DNA of 64,000 bases from assembly GCF_007859765.1 (NCBI RefSeq), contig NZ_SIHJ01000005.1:248001-312000 (forward strand). Reading direction: 5' to 3'. Every line of letters begins with the position of its first letter. Positions within the stretch are counted from its first letter, which is position 1. The notes beneath the pieces are model-generated. The model saw nothing but the letters and a program-made list of their open reading frames with translations, was not told the origin of the DNA and searched no databases. Origin of the DNA: Posidoniimonas corsicana (GTDB lineage: Bacteria; Planctomycetota; Planctomycetia; Pirellulales; Lacipirellulaceae). Shown here one piece after another: positions 8,262 to 16,827 of the stretch. The position numbers were made by a program, and so were the translations under genes.

Positions 8262-9980
8262 TTACCCCGCACGCAGAATCAGCACCCAGTCGGTGTCGGC
8301 GCCCGGTGGGGTGAACCGGCGGCGGGAAGCGCCCTCGGCTGGCTTGTCATCGTCGTCGGTGAGGGCGGGCATGGGGACCTCGTCGCCCTCGGGCGCGGCA
8401 GTCGTCTCGCCGGTTTTGGCGTCGACCCACACGCGGCTGGGGTAGTCGCCGGGGGCGAGCGTTAACTGGAACGGCTCGCCGGCGGTGGCGAACACCAGGT
8501 ACTGCTTGCCGGGCTCGGCCAGGCACCAGACGCGGAACGGGTCGTGCCCGGACAACAGGCTGTCGTCGGGGCGCATGCGGTGGAAGTCGACCCGCTGGTT
8601 CATCACGTCCGACAGCACGTCGATGTAGCCGGCCGACGCGGTGTAGGGATTTTCGTCGCCGTAGAAGGGGATGCCCTCAGGGCCGCGGACGGCCAACTCA
8701 TACTCCTTGGCGTGGCCGTTCCAGCAGAACGACGCGCCGGCGGTCGCGCAGCCCCACGCGGCGCGGCGCAGGTCGTCCTGGGTGGCGCCGGTCCGCTCCG
8801 CCCAGTACCGCCGCCACAGCGCGTTGCCCTCGGACATGTAGACCGGCTTGCCCGGCACGTAGCCGATCAGGCAGGCCTGGTGGTGCGTCCAGGGGGTCTT
8901 GCGGTACGGCAGGTCGAGCGGGTTCTGCGGCGCGGCGATGTGGTGGTTCTCGATGGCGGCGAAGTTGTACTCGGGGCGTTGGTACTCGTTGTCGCGGGGC
9001 ATCTCGTCTTCGTAGGTGCGTAGGTGGTCGAAGACGTCGTGCTTCTGCACCAGGCGGGCCCAACCGAGCTCACGGCTCTCGGTGTCGCCCGGGTCCTCCC
9101 ACACGAAGTTCCAGCCCGCCAGGTTGGCGTACGGCGCCAGCCGCGCGACCGAGTACCGCACGTAGAAGTCCTTGGCGTCGTCGCTCAGGTTGTCCCACTT
9201 GGGGCCGTCGTTCTTGCGGCCCTCGAAGCCCAGGAACATGTGCACGCCGACGTTCCGGTCGTTGAGCCAGCCGAGGTGCCGCTCCATCCGCCGCCAGACG
9301 TCCAGGTTCATGGTGCTCTCGACCCGGCCGTCCTGATAGAGGGCGAGGTCCTGCGTCGACGGCTCCGGCCCATCCAAATAGTATTGTCCGAAGCAGCACA
9401 GCGACATCAGCCAGTTGACCTGCAGGTGGTTGTACCCGCGGTCGATGAGCGGCTGGTACACGTTGGCGGTGATCCAATCGAATGGCTGGGCGATCGATCC
9501 GTGGCCCGTTTCGTAGTACGACTTGATCCAGACGGGTTCCGTGCCGTTGTAGGCGAACCAGCGCGGGTTCTCGCCGTAGGCCCGCAGGACGCCCTTGCCG
9601 GCGCCCTCGGCGACGCAGTCGAACCGGCCCTCGCCGCCCGGCGTTCCGTCCGACCAGGACCACTTGTACGACCACTCGCCGAGCTCGTCGGGCAGGAAGC
9701 GGAGCTTCCAGACGCTGCCGGTTGTGGCGTCGCCGCCGCCGCGGCCGTCGCCGTCGAAGAAGCCCGCAAAGTCGACCGCGCGGCCCGACGGCGCCGTGTA
9801 CGTGCAGCGCAGCGCGACGTCGGTAAACTTGTTGGCGTACGCCTTGTCGTTGTCCAGCGGCTTCTCAAACACCCGGTGCAGGCCGACCGCGTGCGGCTGT
9901 GCGGCCGCGGCGAGGGGCGCCAGGGCGATCAGCAACGCAAGCCAACGGGTGCAGACGGGAGCGGCACTTCGGGGGTTCAT
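8262..9980 (-). CDS. Secreted DUF5060-type glycoside hydrolase-like protein
   Basis: 572 residues with a clear signal peptide (MNPRSAAPVCTRWLALLIAL, cut near AAAQ). The N-terminal beta domain has the DUF5060 pattern (FTDVALRCTYTAPSG, GFFDGDGRGG, FLPDELGEWSYKWSW). A TIM-barrel-like region follows with YNHLQVNWLMSL, GVHMFLGFEGRK, LAGWNFVWEDPGD and VYMSEGNALWRRYW; acidic residues in WEDPGD and SEGN are candidate catalytic groups. The C-terminal part resembles a putative collagen-binding beta domain. Such proteins are exported and probably attack plant or algal polysaccharides; the substrate cannot be read from sequence. It is divergent from the permease/rhamnosidase operon. Confidence 0.8.
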   Translation of the reverse strand: MNPRSAAPVCTRWLALLIALAPLAAAAQPHAVGLHRVFEKPLDNDKAYANKFTDVALRCTYTAPSGRAVDFAGFFDGDGRGGGDATTGSVWKLRFLPDELGEWSYKWSWSDGTPGGEGRFDCVAEGAGKGVLRAYGENPRWFAYNGTEPVWIKSYYETGHGSIAQPFDWITANVYQPLIDRGYNHLQVNWLMSLCCFGQYYLDGPEPSTQDLALYQDGRVESTMNLDVWRRMERHLGWLNDRNVGVHMFLGFEGRKNDGPKWDNLSDDAKDFYVRYSVARLAPYANLAGWNFVWEDPGDTESRELGWARLVQKHDVFDHLRTYEDEMPRDNEYQRPEYNFAAIENHHIAAPQNPLDLPYRKTPWTHHQACLIGYVPGKPVYMSEGNALWRRYWAERTGATQDDLRRAAWGCATAGASFCWNGHAKEYELAVRGPEGIPFYGDENPYTASAGYIDVLSDVMNQRVDFHRMRPDDSLLSGHDPFRVWCLAEPGKQYLVFATAGEPFQLTLAPGDYPSRVWVDAKTGETTAAPEGDEVPMPALTDDDDKPAEGASRRRFTPPGADTDWVLILRAG

Positions 9981-10212
9981 GCTGTGCGGCGGACCAGATC
10001 ACTGAGGGCGGGGTTCCTAGACGAGGCCGCGCTGAAAATGTCGCGGGCGGTTGCTATGTTAGCTAGCCCGCGGGCGCTGGTCGAGTTTCCGGTTGCGCTG
10101 CTGTCTGGATTCGCACCACGTTTGCAGGCAGCGTCTGTCGCGTTGCAGTCCACGTAGCGCGGCCTCTTCACCGCCAACTCCTCACCCCGCTTCCTCCTCA
10201 CCAAAGCTTCTT

Positions 10213-11712
10213 ATGCCCGCAGAGCAATCTACGTCGATCGTCGACCGGCTGGACGAGCTGTACGAGTACGACCGCGAGCCGGTCAGCGAGGACAAGCTGT
10301 ACGGCTGGCGGACGTTCATCGCGATGTTCTCCAGCGAGCACATCGCCGGCACCGAGTTCGTGCTCGGGCCGCTGCTGGTGGCGCACGGCGTCACGGCGTA
10401 CGACGCGTTCGTCGGGCTGCTGGTGGGCAACGTGCTGGCGGTGCTGAGCTGGGCGCTGCTGTGCGCGCCGATCGCGGTGCGCGAGCGGCTGACGGTCTAC
10501 TGGCAGATCCGCCGGCTGGCGGGGCCGTACCTGACGGTGCTGTACTCGGGCCTGTTCGCGGTGATCCTCTGCCTGCTGGCCGGCGCGATGGTGAACGTGT
10601 CGACAACGGCGGTCGCCAAGGTGGCCGGGGTTGAGAGCCCCAACTTCCTGGAGGCCGAGTACCTGCCCTCGGCGCCCTGGATCGGTATCGCGGTCGCGGT
10701 GGGGGTGGTGGTGGCGCTGTTCGCGATGCTGGGCTTCGAGCAGCTCGCGCACTTCGCCAAGGTCGCGGCGCCCTGGATGCCGTGTGTGTTCCTGGCGGGC
10801 GGGTTCGCTTCGCTCGCGTCGCTCGGAGTGACCGGTCTGGACAACTTCTGGGAGATCGCCAACGAGAAGATCTGGACCGGCGAGGCGCAGCCCGGGCAGA
10901 TCAAGTACGGCTTCTGGCACTGCGCCGGCCTGGCGTGGCTGTGCAACATCTCGCAGCACATGGGCATGGGCGACGTCACGCTCTTCCGCTACGCGAAGAA
11001 GTGGCAGATGGGCTTCAGCTCGGCGTTCGGCATGTTCCTGGGGCACTACATGGCGTGGATCTGCAGCGGCATCATGTGCGCCGCGTTCGTCAACGCCGAG
11101 CTGGCGGCCGGCGTTGAGAACCCGAACGTGAACCCGGGCAACATCGCGATGTTCGCCGTCGGCTGGGCCGGCCTGGTGTGCGTGGTGCTGGCCGGCTGGA
11201 CCACCGCCAACCCGACCCTGTACCGCGCGGGCCTGGCGCTGCAGGTCGCGACGCCCAACTGGCGCCGCTGGGCGGTCACCCTGTTCGCCGGCGCGATGAT
11301 GATTGTCGCGGCGTGCATCCCGGCGGTCATCTACTACCTGGACCGCATCGTGGCGTACTACGGCCTGTTCTTCATGCCGCTGGGCGCGTTTATTGTGATG
11401 GACTACTGGGTGTTCCCGCGCCTGGGCCTGGCGCCCTACTACGCCGAGCGCAAACGCCTGCTGTGGAGCTGGCCCGCGGCGGTGGGCTGGTTCGGTTCGT
11501 TCGGCATCTGCTTCCTGCTGTACGCGAAGGACCAGTACCCGCAGTTCGAGGTGATCAACCGGGTGGCGCCGACTTTCCTGGCCAACTACAAGGCGGACAT
11601 GTTCCTGCAGGTGCTGCCCGCGTGGGTGCTGGCCATCACCCTCTACACCGGCTGCAGCCTGATCCAGCAAACCCTCTCACCGGCGAACGCCCAACCGGAG
11701 GCAACCGAATGA
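10213..11712 (+). CDS. NCS1-like (cytosine/purine permease family) transporter
   Basis: About 499 residues and roughly 12 hydrophobic helices. The N-terminus has YGWRTFIAMFSSEHIAGTEF, where family members carry the first substrate-site helix, then GLLVGNVLAVLSWALL and a later GWTTANPTLYRAGLAL, typical of nucleobase:cation symport-1 transporters. ATG 10213 was chosen; the open frame extends to 10093 without homology. Its stop overlaps the ATG of a 63-residue membrane protein, and a rhamnosidase follows 32 bases after that. Because of these neighbours the cargo may be a sugar or glycoside rather than a nucleobase; that is inference. Confidence 0.8.
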   Translation: MPAEQSTSIVDRLDELYEYDREPVSEDKLYGWRTFIAMFSSEHIAGTEFVLGPLLVAHGVTAYDAFVGLLVGNVLAVLSWALLCAPIAVRERLTVYWQIRRLAGPYLTVLYSGLFAVILCLLAGAMVNVSTTAVAKVAGVESPNFLEAEYLPSAPWIGIAVAVGVVVALFAMLGFEQLAHFAKVAAPWMPCVFLAGGFASLASLGVTGLDNFWEIANEKIWTGEAQPGQIKYGFWHCAGLAWLCNISQHMGMGDVTLFRYAKKWQMGFSSAFGMFLGHYMAWICSGIMCAAFVNAELAAGVENPNVNPGNIAMFAVGWAGLVCVVLAGWTTANPTLYRAGLALQVATPNWRRWAVTLFAGAMMIVAACIPAVIYYLDRIVAYYGLFFMPLGAFIVMDYWVFPRLGLAPYYAERKRLLWSWPAAVGWFGSFGICFLLYAKDQYPQFEVINRVAPTFLANYKADMFLQVLPAWVLAITLYTGCSLIQQTLSPANAQPEATE

Positions 11713-11900
11713 ACACCGCTACCGAAGCCGCGCTGAAAGTGATTGGCGTGCTAGGCCTGATGCTGTCGGTCCTGTCCGGGATGATGGTGTTCGGCGGCGC
11801 GATCTCGCCGACCACGCACAACTGGCTAATGGTGCTGGGCATGGCGATGTGGTTCTGCACCGCGATCTTCTGGATCCAGGCGAAGCCGCTCGGCGACTGA
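11709..11900 (+). CDS. 63-aa two-helix membrane protein coupled to the permease
   Basis: The ATG at 11709 overlaps the permease stop in an ATGA arrangement, which favours translational coupling. The protein has two hydrophobic segments (about 10-32 and 38-57) with GGAISPTTHNW between and ends QAKPLGD. It may be a small accessory subunit of the transporter, stabilising it or tuning its activity. No family was recognised. Position and hydrophobicity are the only evidence. Confidence 0.65.
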   Translation: MNTATEAALKVIGVLGLMLSVLSGMMVFGGAISPTTHNWLMVLGMAMWFCTAIFWIQAKPLGD

Positions 11901-11932
11901 CCAACCCCACTGCTCCCCCCGGCACGGACGGC

Positions 11933-14728
11933 ATGACCCCCGACTCCCTCACCTACCTGCGCTGCGAGTACCTGGTCGACCCCCTCGGCATCGACGAGCC
12001 GCGGCCGCGGCTGAGCTGGGTGCAGCAGTCGTCGCGGCGCGGCGCCGCGCAGACCGCCTACCGGGTAGTGGTCGCCAGCTCGGCCGATCGGCTCGCCGCC
12101 GGCGAGGCCGACCTGTGGGACAGCGGGCGCGTGGCGAGCGACCAGTCGACGCACGTCGAGTACGACGGCGCGCCGCTGACGTCGCGCGCCGCGTGCCACT
12201 GGCAGGTAACCCTCTGGGACGAGCGCGGCGAACCGCTCACCAGCCCGCCGGCGATGTGGACGATGGGCCTGATGGAGAGCTCCGACTGGCAGGCGGACTG
12301 GGTCACGCACGACCCGCAGATCGTCGCCCGCGACCCGGGCGCGCAGCCGCCCACCGCTACCCAACCCGGCACGCCGGCCTTGTTCCGTAAATCGTTCGAC
12401 GCGCCGGACGGGGTCGTCCGCGCGACGCTCTACGTGACCGCCCGCGGGCTGGTAGAGCCGCGGTTGAACGGCGCGGTCGTGACGCCGGACTGCTTCGTCC
12501 CCGAGTGGACCGACTACCACAAGCGTCTGCACTACCGCACATACGACGTCACGCGCCACGTGCGCGCCGGCGAGAACGCGCTGGCGGCCACGCTCGGCGA
12601 CGGCTGGTGGAGCGGGTACATCGGCTGGCAGGAGACCCGCGGCCAGTACGGCACGCTGGAGAACAGCCTGCTGATGCAGCTGGAGGTCGAGCTCGCCGAC
12701 GGGCGGACCATCGTTGTCCCGACCGACGGCTCGTGGAGCTGCACCACCGGGCCAATCATCGCCAGCGACTTCATGATGGGCGAGACCTACGACGCCCGGC
12801 GCGAGCGGACCGGCTGGGACCAGCCGGGCTATGACGCCACCGACTGGCTGCCCGTTGTCGAAGTCCCGCCCGCCACGGTGCGGACCCCGCGGTTCGGCTT
12901 CTCGAACAATGCCCCCGCCGACAGTGGCGAGCCGCTGCCATTGGTCGCGCAGCGCAGCGAGCCGGTGCGCGTGGTCGAGCGGCTGGCGCCCGTCTCGGTG
13001 ACGACCGTCACGCCCGGCGTACACGTGTACGATTTCGGGCAGAACTTCTCGGGGTGGGTCGAGCTGTCGGCCGCCGGCCCGGCGGGCACGCGGTTGGTGC
13101 TGCGGCACGGGGAGCGGCTCAACCCGGACGGGACGCTCTACACCGAGAACCTCCGCCGCGCCGACGCGACCGACGCCTACACGCTGCGGGGCGGCGGCGC
13201 CGAAACGCTGCGTCCGCACTTCACCTTCCACGGCTTCCAGTACCTCGAGATCACCGGGATCGACGAGCCGCTGCCGCTGGCCGACGTGCGCGGCTGCGTG
13301 GTGATGTCGGCGACCCCGCCGGCGGGCGAGTTCGAGTGCTCGCACCCGCTGGTCAACCGGCTGTGGAAGAACGCGCTGTGGGGTCAGAAGGGCAACTTCC
13401 TGACCGTGCCCACCGACTGCCCGCAGCGCGACGAGCGGCTCGGCTGGATGGGCGACGCGCAGGTGTTCATGCGATCGGCCACGTACAACATGGACGTGGC
13501 GGCGTTCTTCACCAAGTGGATGAACGACGTCACCGACTCGCAGGACGCCGACGGCCTGTTCCCCGACGTCGCGCCACGGATCGACGAGGGCGACAACTTC
13601 GTCGGGCTCGACGGCCTGGGCGGCGGCGCCGGCTGGGCCGACGCGGGCGTGATCGTGCCGTGGACGCTGTGGCGGGTGTACGGCGATCGGCGCATCGTGC
13701 AGCGCCACTGGGACGCGATGGTCCGCTGGCTCGACTGGCTGGAGCGCGTCAACCCGGAGTCGATCCGCGAGAACCACCTGAACAACAACTACGGCGACTG
13801 GCTCTGCATCCCCGCCGACACCACCTTCCGCACCCACTCCGAGATGAAGACGCTGCTCGCCACCGCCTACTGGGCGGACGACGCGGCAAAGATGGCCGCC
13901 ATGGCCCGGGCGCTGGGCCGCGCGGACGAGGCCGACCGCTTCGACGCGATGTTCACGAAGGTCCGCGCCGCGTTCGGTAAGCGGTGGCTCGAGGACGAGG
14001 GCCGCCTGGCCGTCGAAACGCAGACCGCCTACCTGCTGGCGCTCGCATTCAACCTGCTGCCCGAGGCCGACCGCGCCGCCGCCGCGAGCCGCCTGGTCGA
14101 GCTGATCGCGGCCGAGGACTGGCATCTGAGCACCGGCTTCATCGGCATCAAGCACCTCAACCCGGAGCTCACCCTCGCCGGCCACGCCGACGTCGCGGGC
14201 CGGTTGCTGACCAACGAGGACTACCCCTCGTGGCTCTACCCGGTGGTGCACGGCGCCACCACCATCTGGGAACGCTGGAACGGCTGGACCGCCGACGACG
14301 GGTTCTTCAACCCGCAGATGAACTCGTTCAACCACTACTCGCTCGGCTCGGTCGCCGAGTGGCTGTACCGCCACGTCGCGGGCATCGAGCTGGACGACGC
14401 GTCCGCCGGGTTCAAGCAGTTCGTCGTGAAGCCCTACCCGACCGACAACCTGCAGCACGCCGGCGCGACCTACCGGTCGGTGCACGGTGAGATCGAGAGC
14501 CGCTGGCGGATTGAGGACGCGCAGTTCAAGCTGCGCGTGCGCGTCCCGGCGAACACCACGGCGCGGGTCTTCTGCCCCTGCCCATCAGACGGTGCGGTCA
14601 CCGAGGGCGGCCAGCCCGCCGCCGAGGCAGAAGGCGTGCAGCTTGTTGGCTTCGCCGATGGCTACGCCGAACTAGCGGTGCGGCCCGGCCTGTACGAGTT
14701 CGCCGCGCCGTTCGGGCAGTACGCGTAG
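11933..14728 (+). CDS. Alpha-L-rhamnosidase, glycoside hydrolase family 78
   Basis: 931 residues from ATG 11933. It hydrolyses terminal alpha-L-rhamnose from polysaccharides or glycosides with inversion. Domain order fits GH78: fibronectin-like N-terminal region (LRCEYLVDPLGIDEPRPRLSW), lectin-like domain with FRKSFDAPDG and GDGWWSGYIGW, beta domain with VYDFGQNFSGW, then the (alpha/alpha)6 catalytic barrel with TDCPQRDERLGWMGDAQVF and HGATTIWERWNGW, whose Glu residues are the expected acid/base pair, and a C-terminal beta sandwich. No signal peptide is visible, so it may act in the cytoplasm on imported oligosaccharides. It is in the same operon as the permease. Confidence 0.93.
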   Translation: MTPDSLTYLRCEYLVDPLGIDEPRPRLSWVQQSSRRGAAQTAYRVVVASSADRLAAGEADLWDSGRVASDQSTHVEYDGAPLTSRAACHWQVTLWDERGEPLTSPPAMWTMGLMESSDWQADWVTHDPQIVARDPGAQPPTATQPGTPALFRKSFDAPDGVVRATLYVTARGLVEPRLNGAVVTPDCFVPEWTDYHKRLHYRTYDVTRHVRAGENALAATLGDGWWSGYIGWQETRGQYGTLENSLLMQLEVELADGRTIVVPTDGSWSCTTGPIIASDFMMGETYDARRERTGWDQPGYDATDWLPVVEVPPATVRTPRFGFSNNAPADSGEPLPLVAQRSEPVRVVERLAPVSVTTVTPGVHVYDFGQNFSGWVELSAAGPAGTRLVLRHGERLNPDGTLYTENLRRADATDAYTLRGGGAETLRPHFTFHGFQYLEITGIDEPLPLADVRGCVVMSATPPAGEFECSHPLVNRLWKNALWGQKGNFLTVPTDCPQRDERLGWMGDAQVFMRSATYNMDVAAFFTKWMNDVTDSQDADGLFPDVAPRIDEGDNFVGLDGLGGGAGWADAGVIVPWTLWRVYGDRRIVQRHWDAMVRWLDWLERVNPESIRENHLNNNYGDWLCIPADTTFRTHSEMKTLLATAYWADDAAKMAAMARALGRADEADRFDAMFTKVRAAFGKRWLEDEGRLAVETQTAYLLALAFNLLPEADRAAAASRLVELIAAEDWHLSTGFIGIKHLNPELTLAGHADVAGRLLTNEDYPSWLYPVVHGATTIWERWNGWTADDGFFNPQMNSFNHYSLGSVAEWLYRHVAGIELDDASAGFKQFVVKPYPTDNLQHAGATYRSVHGEIESRWRIEDAQFKLRVRVPANTTARVFCPCPSDGAVTEGGQPAAEAEGVQLVGFADGYAELAVRPGLYEFAAPFGQYA

Positions 14729-14777
14729 CGAACAGAATATCAAACAGCGCCGCGGCTTCGCCTCGCGCCAACTCGAA

Positions 14778-14805
14778 GAGCGGCCGGCGCTGCCGCCGGC
14801 CGCTC
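14778..14805. terminator. GC-rich hairpin between convergent genes
   Basis: A perfect 11-bp stem, GAGCGGCCGGC (14778-14788) with GCCGGCCGCTC (14795-14805), around a 6-base loop. It lies between the rhamnosidase stop and the convergent EF-hand gene and could end transcription from both sides. The following T-run is weak on both strands. Confidence 0.5.
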
Positions 14806-14837
14806 GTTCACTGGTTGCGAAATTGTCGCCTTATCCA

Positions 14838-15566
14838 CTAGGTCTCTGGCGAGTCTTCCTGCTCTGGTTGCTCTATCGGCGGGCGGTCCCGTTCCGGTCG
14901 GCCGCGGCGGCGGCCCTCGTCGCGGCGTTCGCGACGCGGCCGGTCGGCGCGGTCGTCATCGCCGCGGCGCGGCGGCGGGCCGAAGCCACGCTCGCCCTGG
15001 AAGCGGGGGCCTCCGTCTCGTGCTTCGGGGCCACGGTCACCTGGACCGCGGTCACGCGGGCCGCGGCGGCCCTCAGCCCGCGGTCCGTCCTCCCGGTCGC
15101 GAGGGCCGCGGAAGCCGCGCTCGCCGTCACGGTCGCGCGGACCGTCGAAGTCGCCGCCGCGTCGCCCGCGGGGCGCACGGTCGCCCTGGCGATCTCCGGG
15201 CGGGCCCTGACGGTCGTCCAAGTCGCCACGCGGGCCGCGGCCCTGGCCGCGCCCCTGACCACGTCCGCCACGCGCCTGGCCACGCTCGTCACGCGGCGGT
15301 CCGAATCCTCGCCGGCCCTCGGGCGGGCCCGATCGGCGATCGGCCACGCGCTGCTTGTGGTGCTGCTCGAACTCCTGCCGGCTGATGACGCCGTCGCCGT
15401 CGGCGTCGATCTGGTCAAACACCTGTCCGGCCGGCGGCGGGCCCGGTCGGTCGGGCCGGCCGTCGCGGGGTGGCGCGTCATCGGGCTGCCCGTAGGCGAC
15501 CCCCACCGTTGCGGCGGACACGCAGGCCGCCAGCACGCCACGAGAGAATAGCTTTGCAACAAACAT
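14838..15566 (-). CDS. Secreted RG/DR-rich protein with one EF-hand
   Basis: 242 residues from ATG 15566, with an AGGGAG sequence upstream. Residues 1-26 form a signal peptide (core VLAACVSAATVGVAYG). One canonical EF-hand loop runs from Asp54 to Glu65 (DADGDGVISRQE) and should bind calcium. The remaining 170 residues are low-complexity, built almost entirely from Arg, Gly, Asp and Pro in GPRD, RGD, GDRG and GERGF-like units, so they are probably disordered and polyampholytic. The same composition is found in the outer tail of the Ser/Thr kinase 1.3 kb away, with an ECF sigma factor between. Function unknown. Confidence 0.75.
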   Translation of the reverse strand: MFVAKLFSRGVLAACVSAATVGVAYGQPDDAPPRDGRPDRPGPPPAGQVFDQIDADGDGVISRQEFEQHHKQRVADRRSGPPEGRRGFGPPRDERGQARGGRGQGRGQGRGPRGDLDDRQGPPGDRQGDRAPRGRRGGDFDGPRDRDGERGFRGPRDREDGPRAEGRRGPRDRGPGDRGPEARDGGPRFQGERGFGPPPRRGDDDRADRPRRERRDEGRRRGRPERDRPPIEQPEQEDSPET

Positions 15567-15819
15567 GACCCCGTACTCCCTTCAAAGTGGATTCGCGCCG
15601 GCCCTCCCACGGGCGGCGTCCTCCTGTGTGATGTATCCAACCTCCTAAACGCGGGGCGGCGTCGGCGTTCTACACCGGTTGCAACAGAAAGTCGGGCGGC
15701 AGCTCCGTGGCGAGCAGCGCTGGGATGCTGCGGATGAGGGGTGAGGTTTGCCGTGGCGGGGCAATCCGCGATACTACACTTGTCCCGTGCGATTAACGCC
15801 TTCAGCCAGCGAGCAGCCC

Positions 15820-16479
15820 ATGCCCCCAGCCACCGACGAGCAGCTCCGCCAGCGGCTGGTCGACGGCGACGACGCGGCCCTCGGCGAGGCGTTCGCGCTG
15901 CACCGCGAGCGGCTCCGCACCGGCCTGGTGTTCCGCATGGACCGGCGGCTGCGGGGGCGGCTCGACCCGGACGACATCCTGCAGGAGGCGTTCCTGCAGG
16001 CCTCGACCCGGCTGGACCACTTCCGCGGCACGGTCGAGAAGGACCCCGACAGCAGCCTGTTCGTCTGGCTGCGGCTGATCTCGACCCAGACCCTCATCGA
16101 CGCCCACCGCCGGCACATCGGCGCCAAGATGCGGGACGCCGGCCGCGAGGTGCACCGCGGGCCGAGTAGAAACGCCGTGGCGACCAGCGTTTCCTTAGCA
16201 GACTGCCTGCTGGGCCACCTGACCTCCCCCAGCCAGGCGGCCATCCGCGAGGAGCTGGGCGCCCGGCTCCAGGACGCGATCGCCACGATGAGCGAGAACG
16301 ATCAGGAGATCATCGCGCTGCGGCACTTCGAGGAACTGACCAACGGCGAGGTCGCCGAGGCGCTGGGGATCGAGGTAAAAGCCGCCAGCATCCGGTACGT
16401 TCGCGCCATCAAGCGGTTAAAAGAAGTAGTCGACGGCATCCCCGGGATGAAGAGCTTCGAGTCGCTGCTGAACCGGTGA
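15820..16479 (+). CDS. ECF-type sigma factor paired with the Ser/Thr kinase
   Basis: 219 residues from ATG 15820. Region 2 is seen in RLDPDDILQEAFLQASTRL and region 4 in NDQEIIALRHFEELTNGEVA and EALGIEVKAASIRYVRAIKR, the helix-turn-helix that contacts the -35 element. The insert between regions 2 and 4 is longer than in classical ECFs, as in planctomycete sigma factors encoded next to Ser/Thr kinases. The kinase gene follows after 348 bases on the same strand. By analogy the kinase may take the place of an anti-sigma factor in control; this is inferred from family context. Confidence 0.88.
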   Translation: MPPATDEQLRQRLVDGDDAALGEAFALHRERLRTGLVFRMDRRLRGRLDPDDILQEAFLQASTRLDHFRGTVEKDPDSSLFVWLRLISTQTLIDAHRRHIGAKMRDAGREVHRGPSRNAVATSVSLADCLLGHLTSPSQAAIREELGARLQDAIATMSENDQEIIALRHFEELTNGEVAEALGIEVKAASIRYVRAIKRLKEVVDGIPGMKSFESLLNR

Positions 16480-16827
16480 CCCGATCGGGGCCCAGCGAGG
16501 AAGCCAGAAAAGCTGGAAACGGAAGGCAACAAAGGAAACGAAGAAGAGAGGAGCCTAGCCGGCGGAGGCAGGGCCTCGCACGGCGCCAGGCGATGATTGA
16601 TGCAAGCGTTGTTTCATCAGGCGGACGAACTCTCTCACGACTCTACTAGCGCTGCAATTGAAGTTCACCCGGAGATGGGACCCGGACTGCGGCCTGATTA
16701 TCCACTTCCATGAGCTCCGCCTCGTTGGTGGCGTTGCTCGACTGATCCCGCCCGGCGCCGACCAAGAATCTTAGACTCCGTAACTCTGCTCTCTCTGCTG
16801 CCTCCTGTTCCAAGACTCCTACGCCCA
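16480..16827. other. Spacer between sigma factor and kinase genes
   Basis: 348 bases without a credible gene. A strongly purine-rich stretch (about 16495-16560) follows the sigma factor stop; the last part before the kinase ATG is pyrimidine-rich. No hairpin terminator or recognisable promoter stands out, so the kinase may have its own promoter here or be read through from the sigma gene. Confidence 0.5.

Noticed and set aside
11636-14485. A 949-codon open frame antisense to the rhamnosidase
   Set aside because: Long antisense frames are expected in GC-rich genes. It has no domain, while the plus strand encodes a complete GH78 enzyme.
14823-15551. A 242-codon open frame on the plus strand opposite the EF-hand gene
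   Set aside because: It is the mirror of a low-complexity GC-rich gene. The minus strand has a signal peptide, an EF-hand and a ribosome binding site; the plus frame is Arg/Ala/Val-rich noise.
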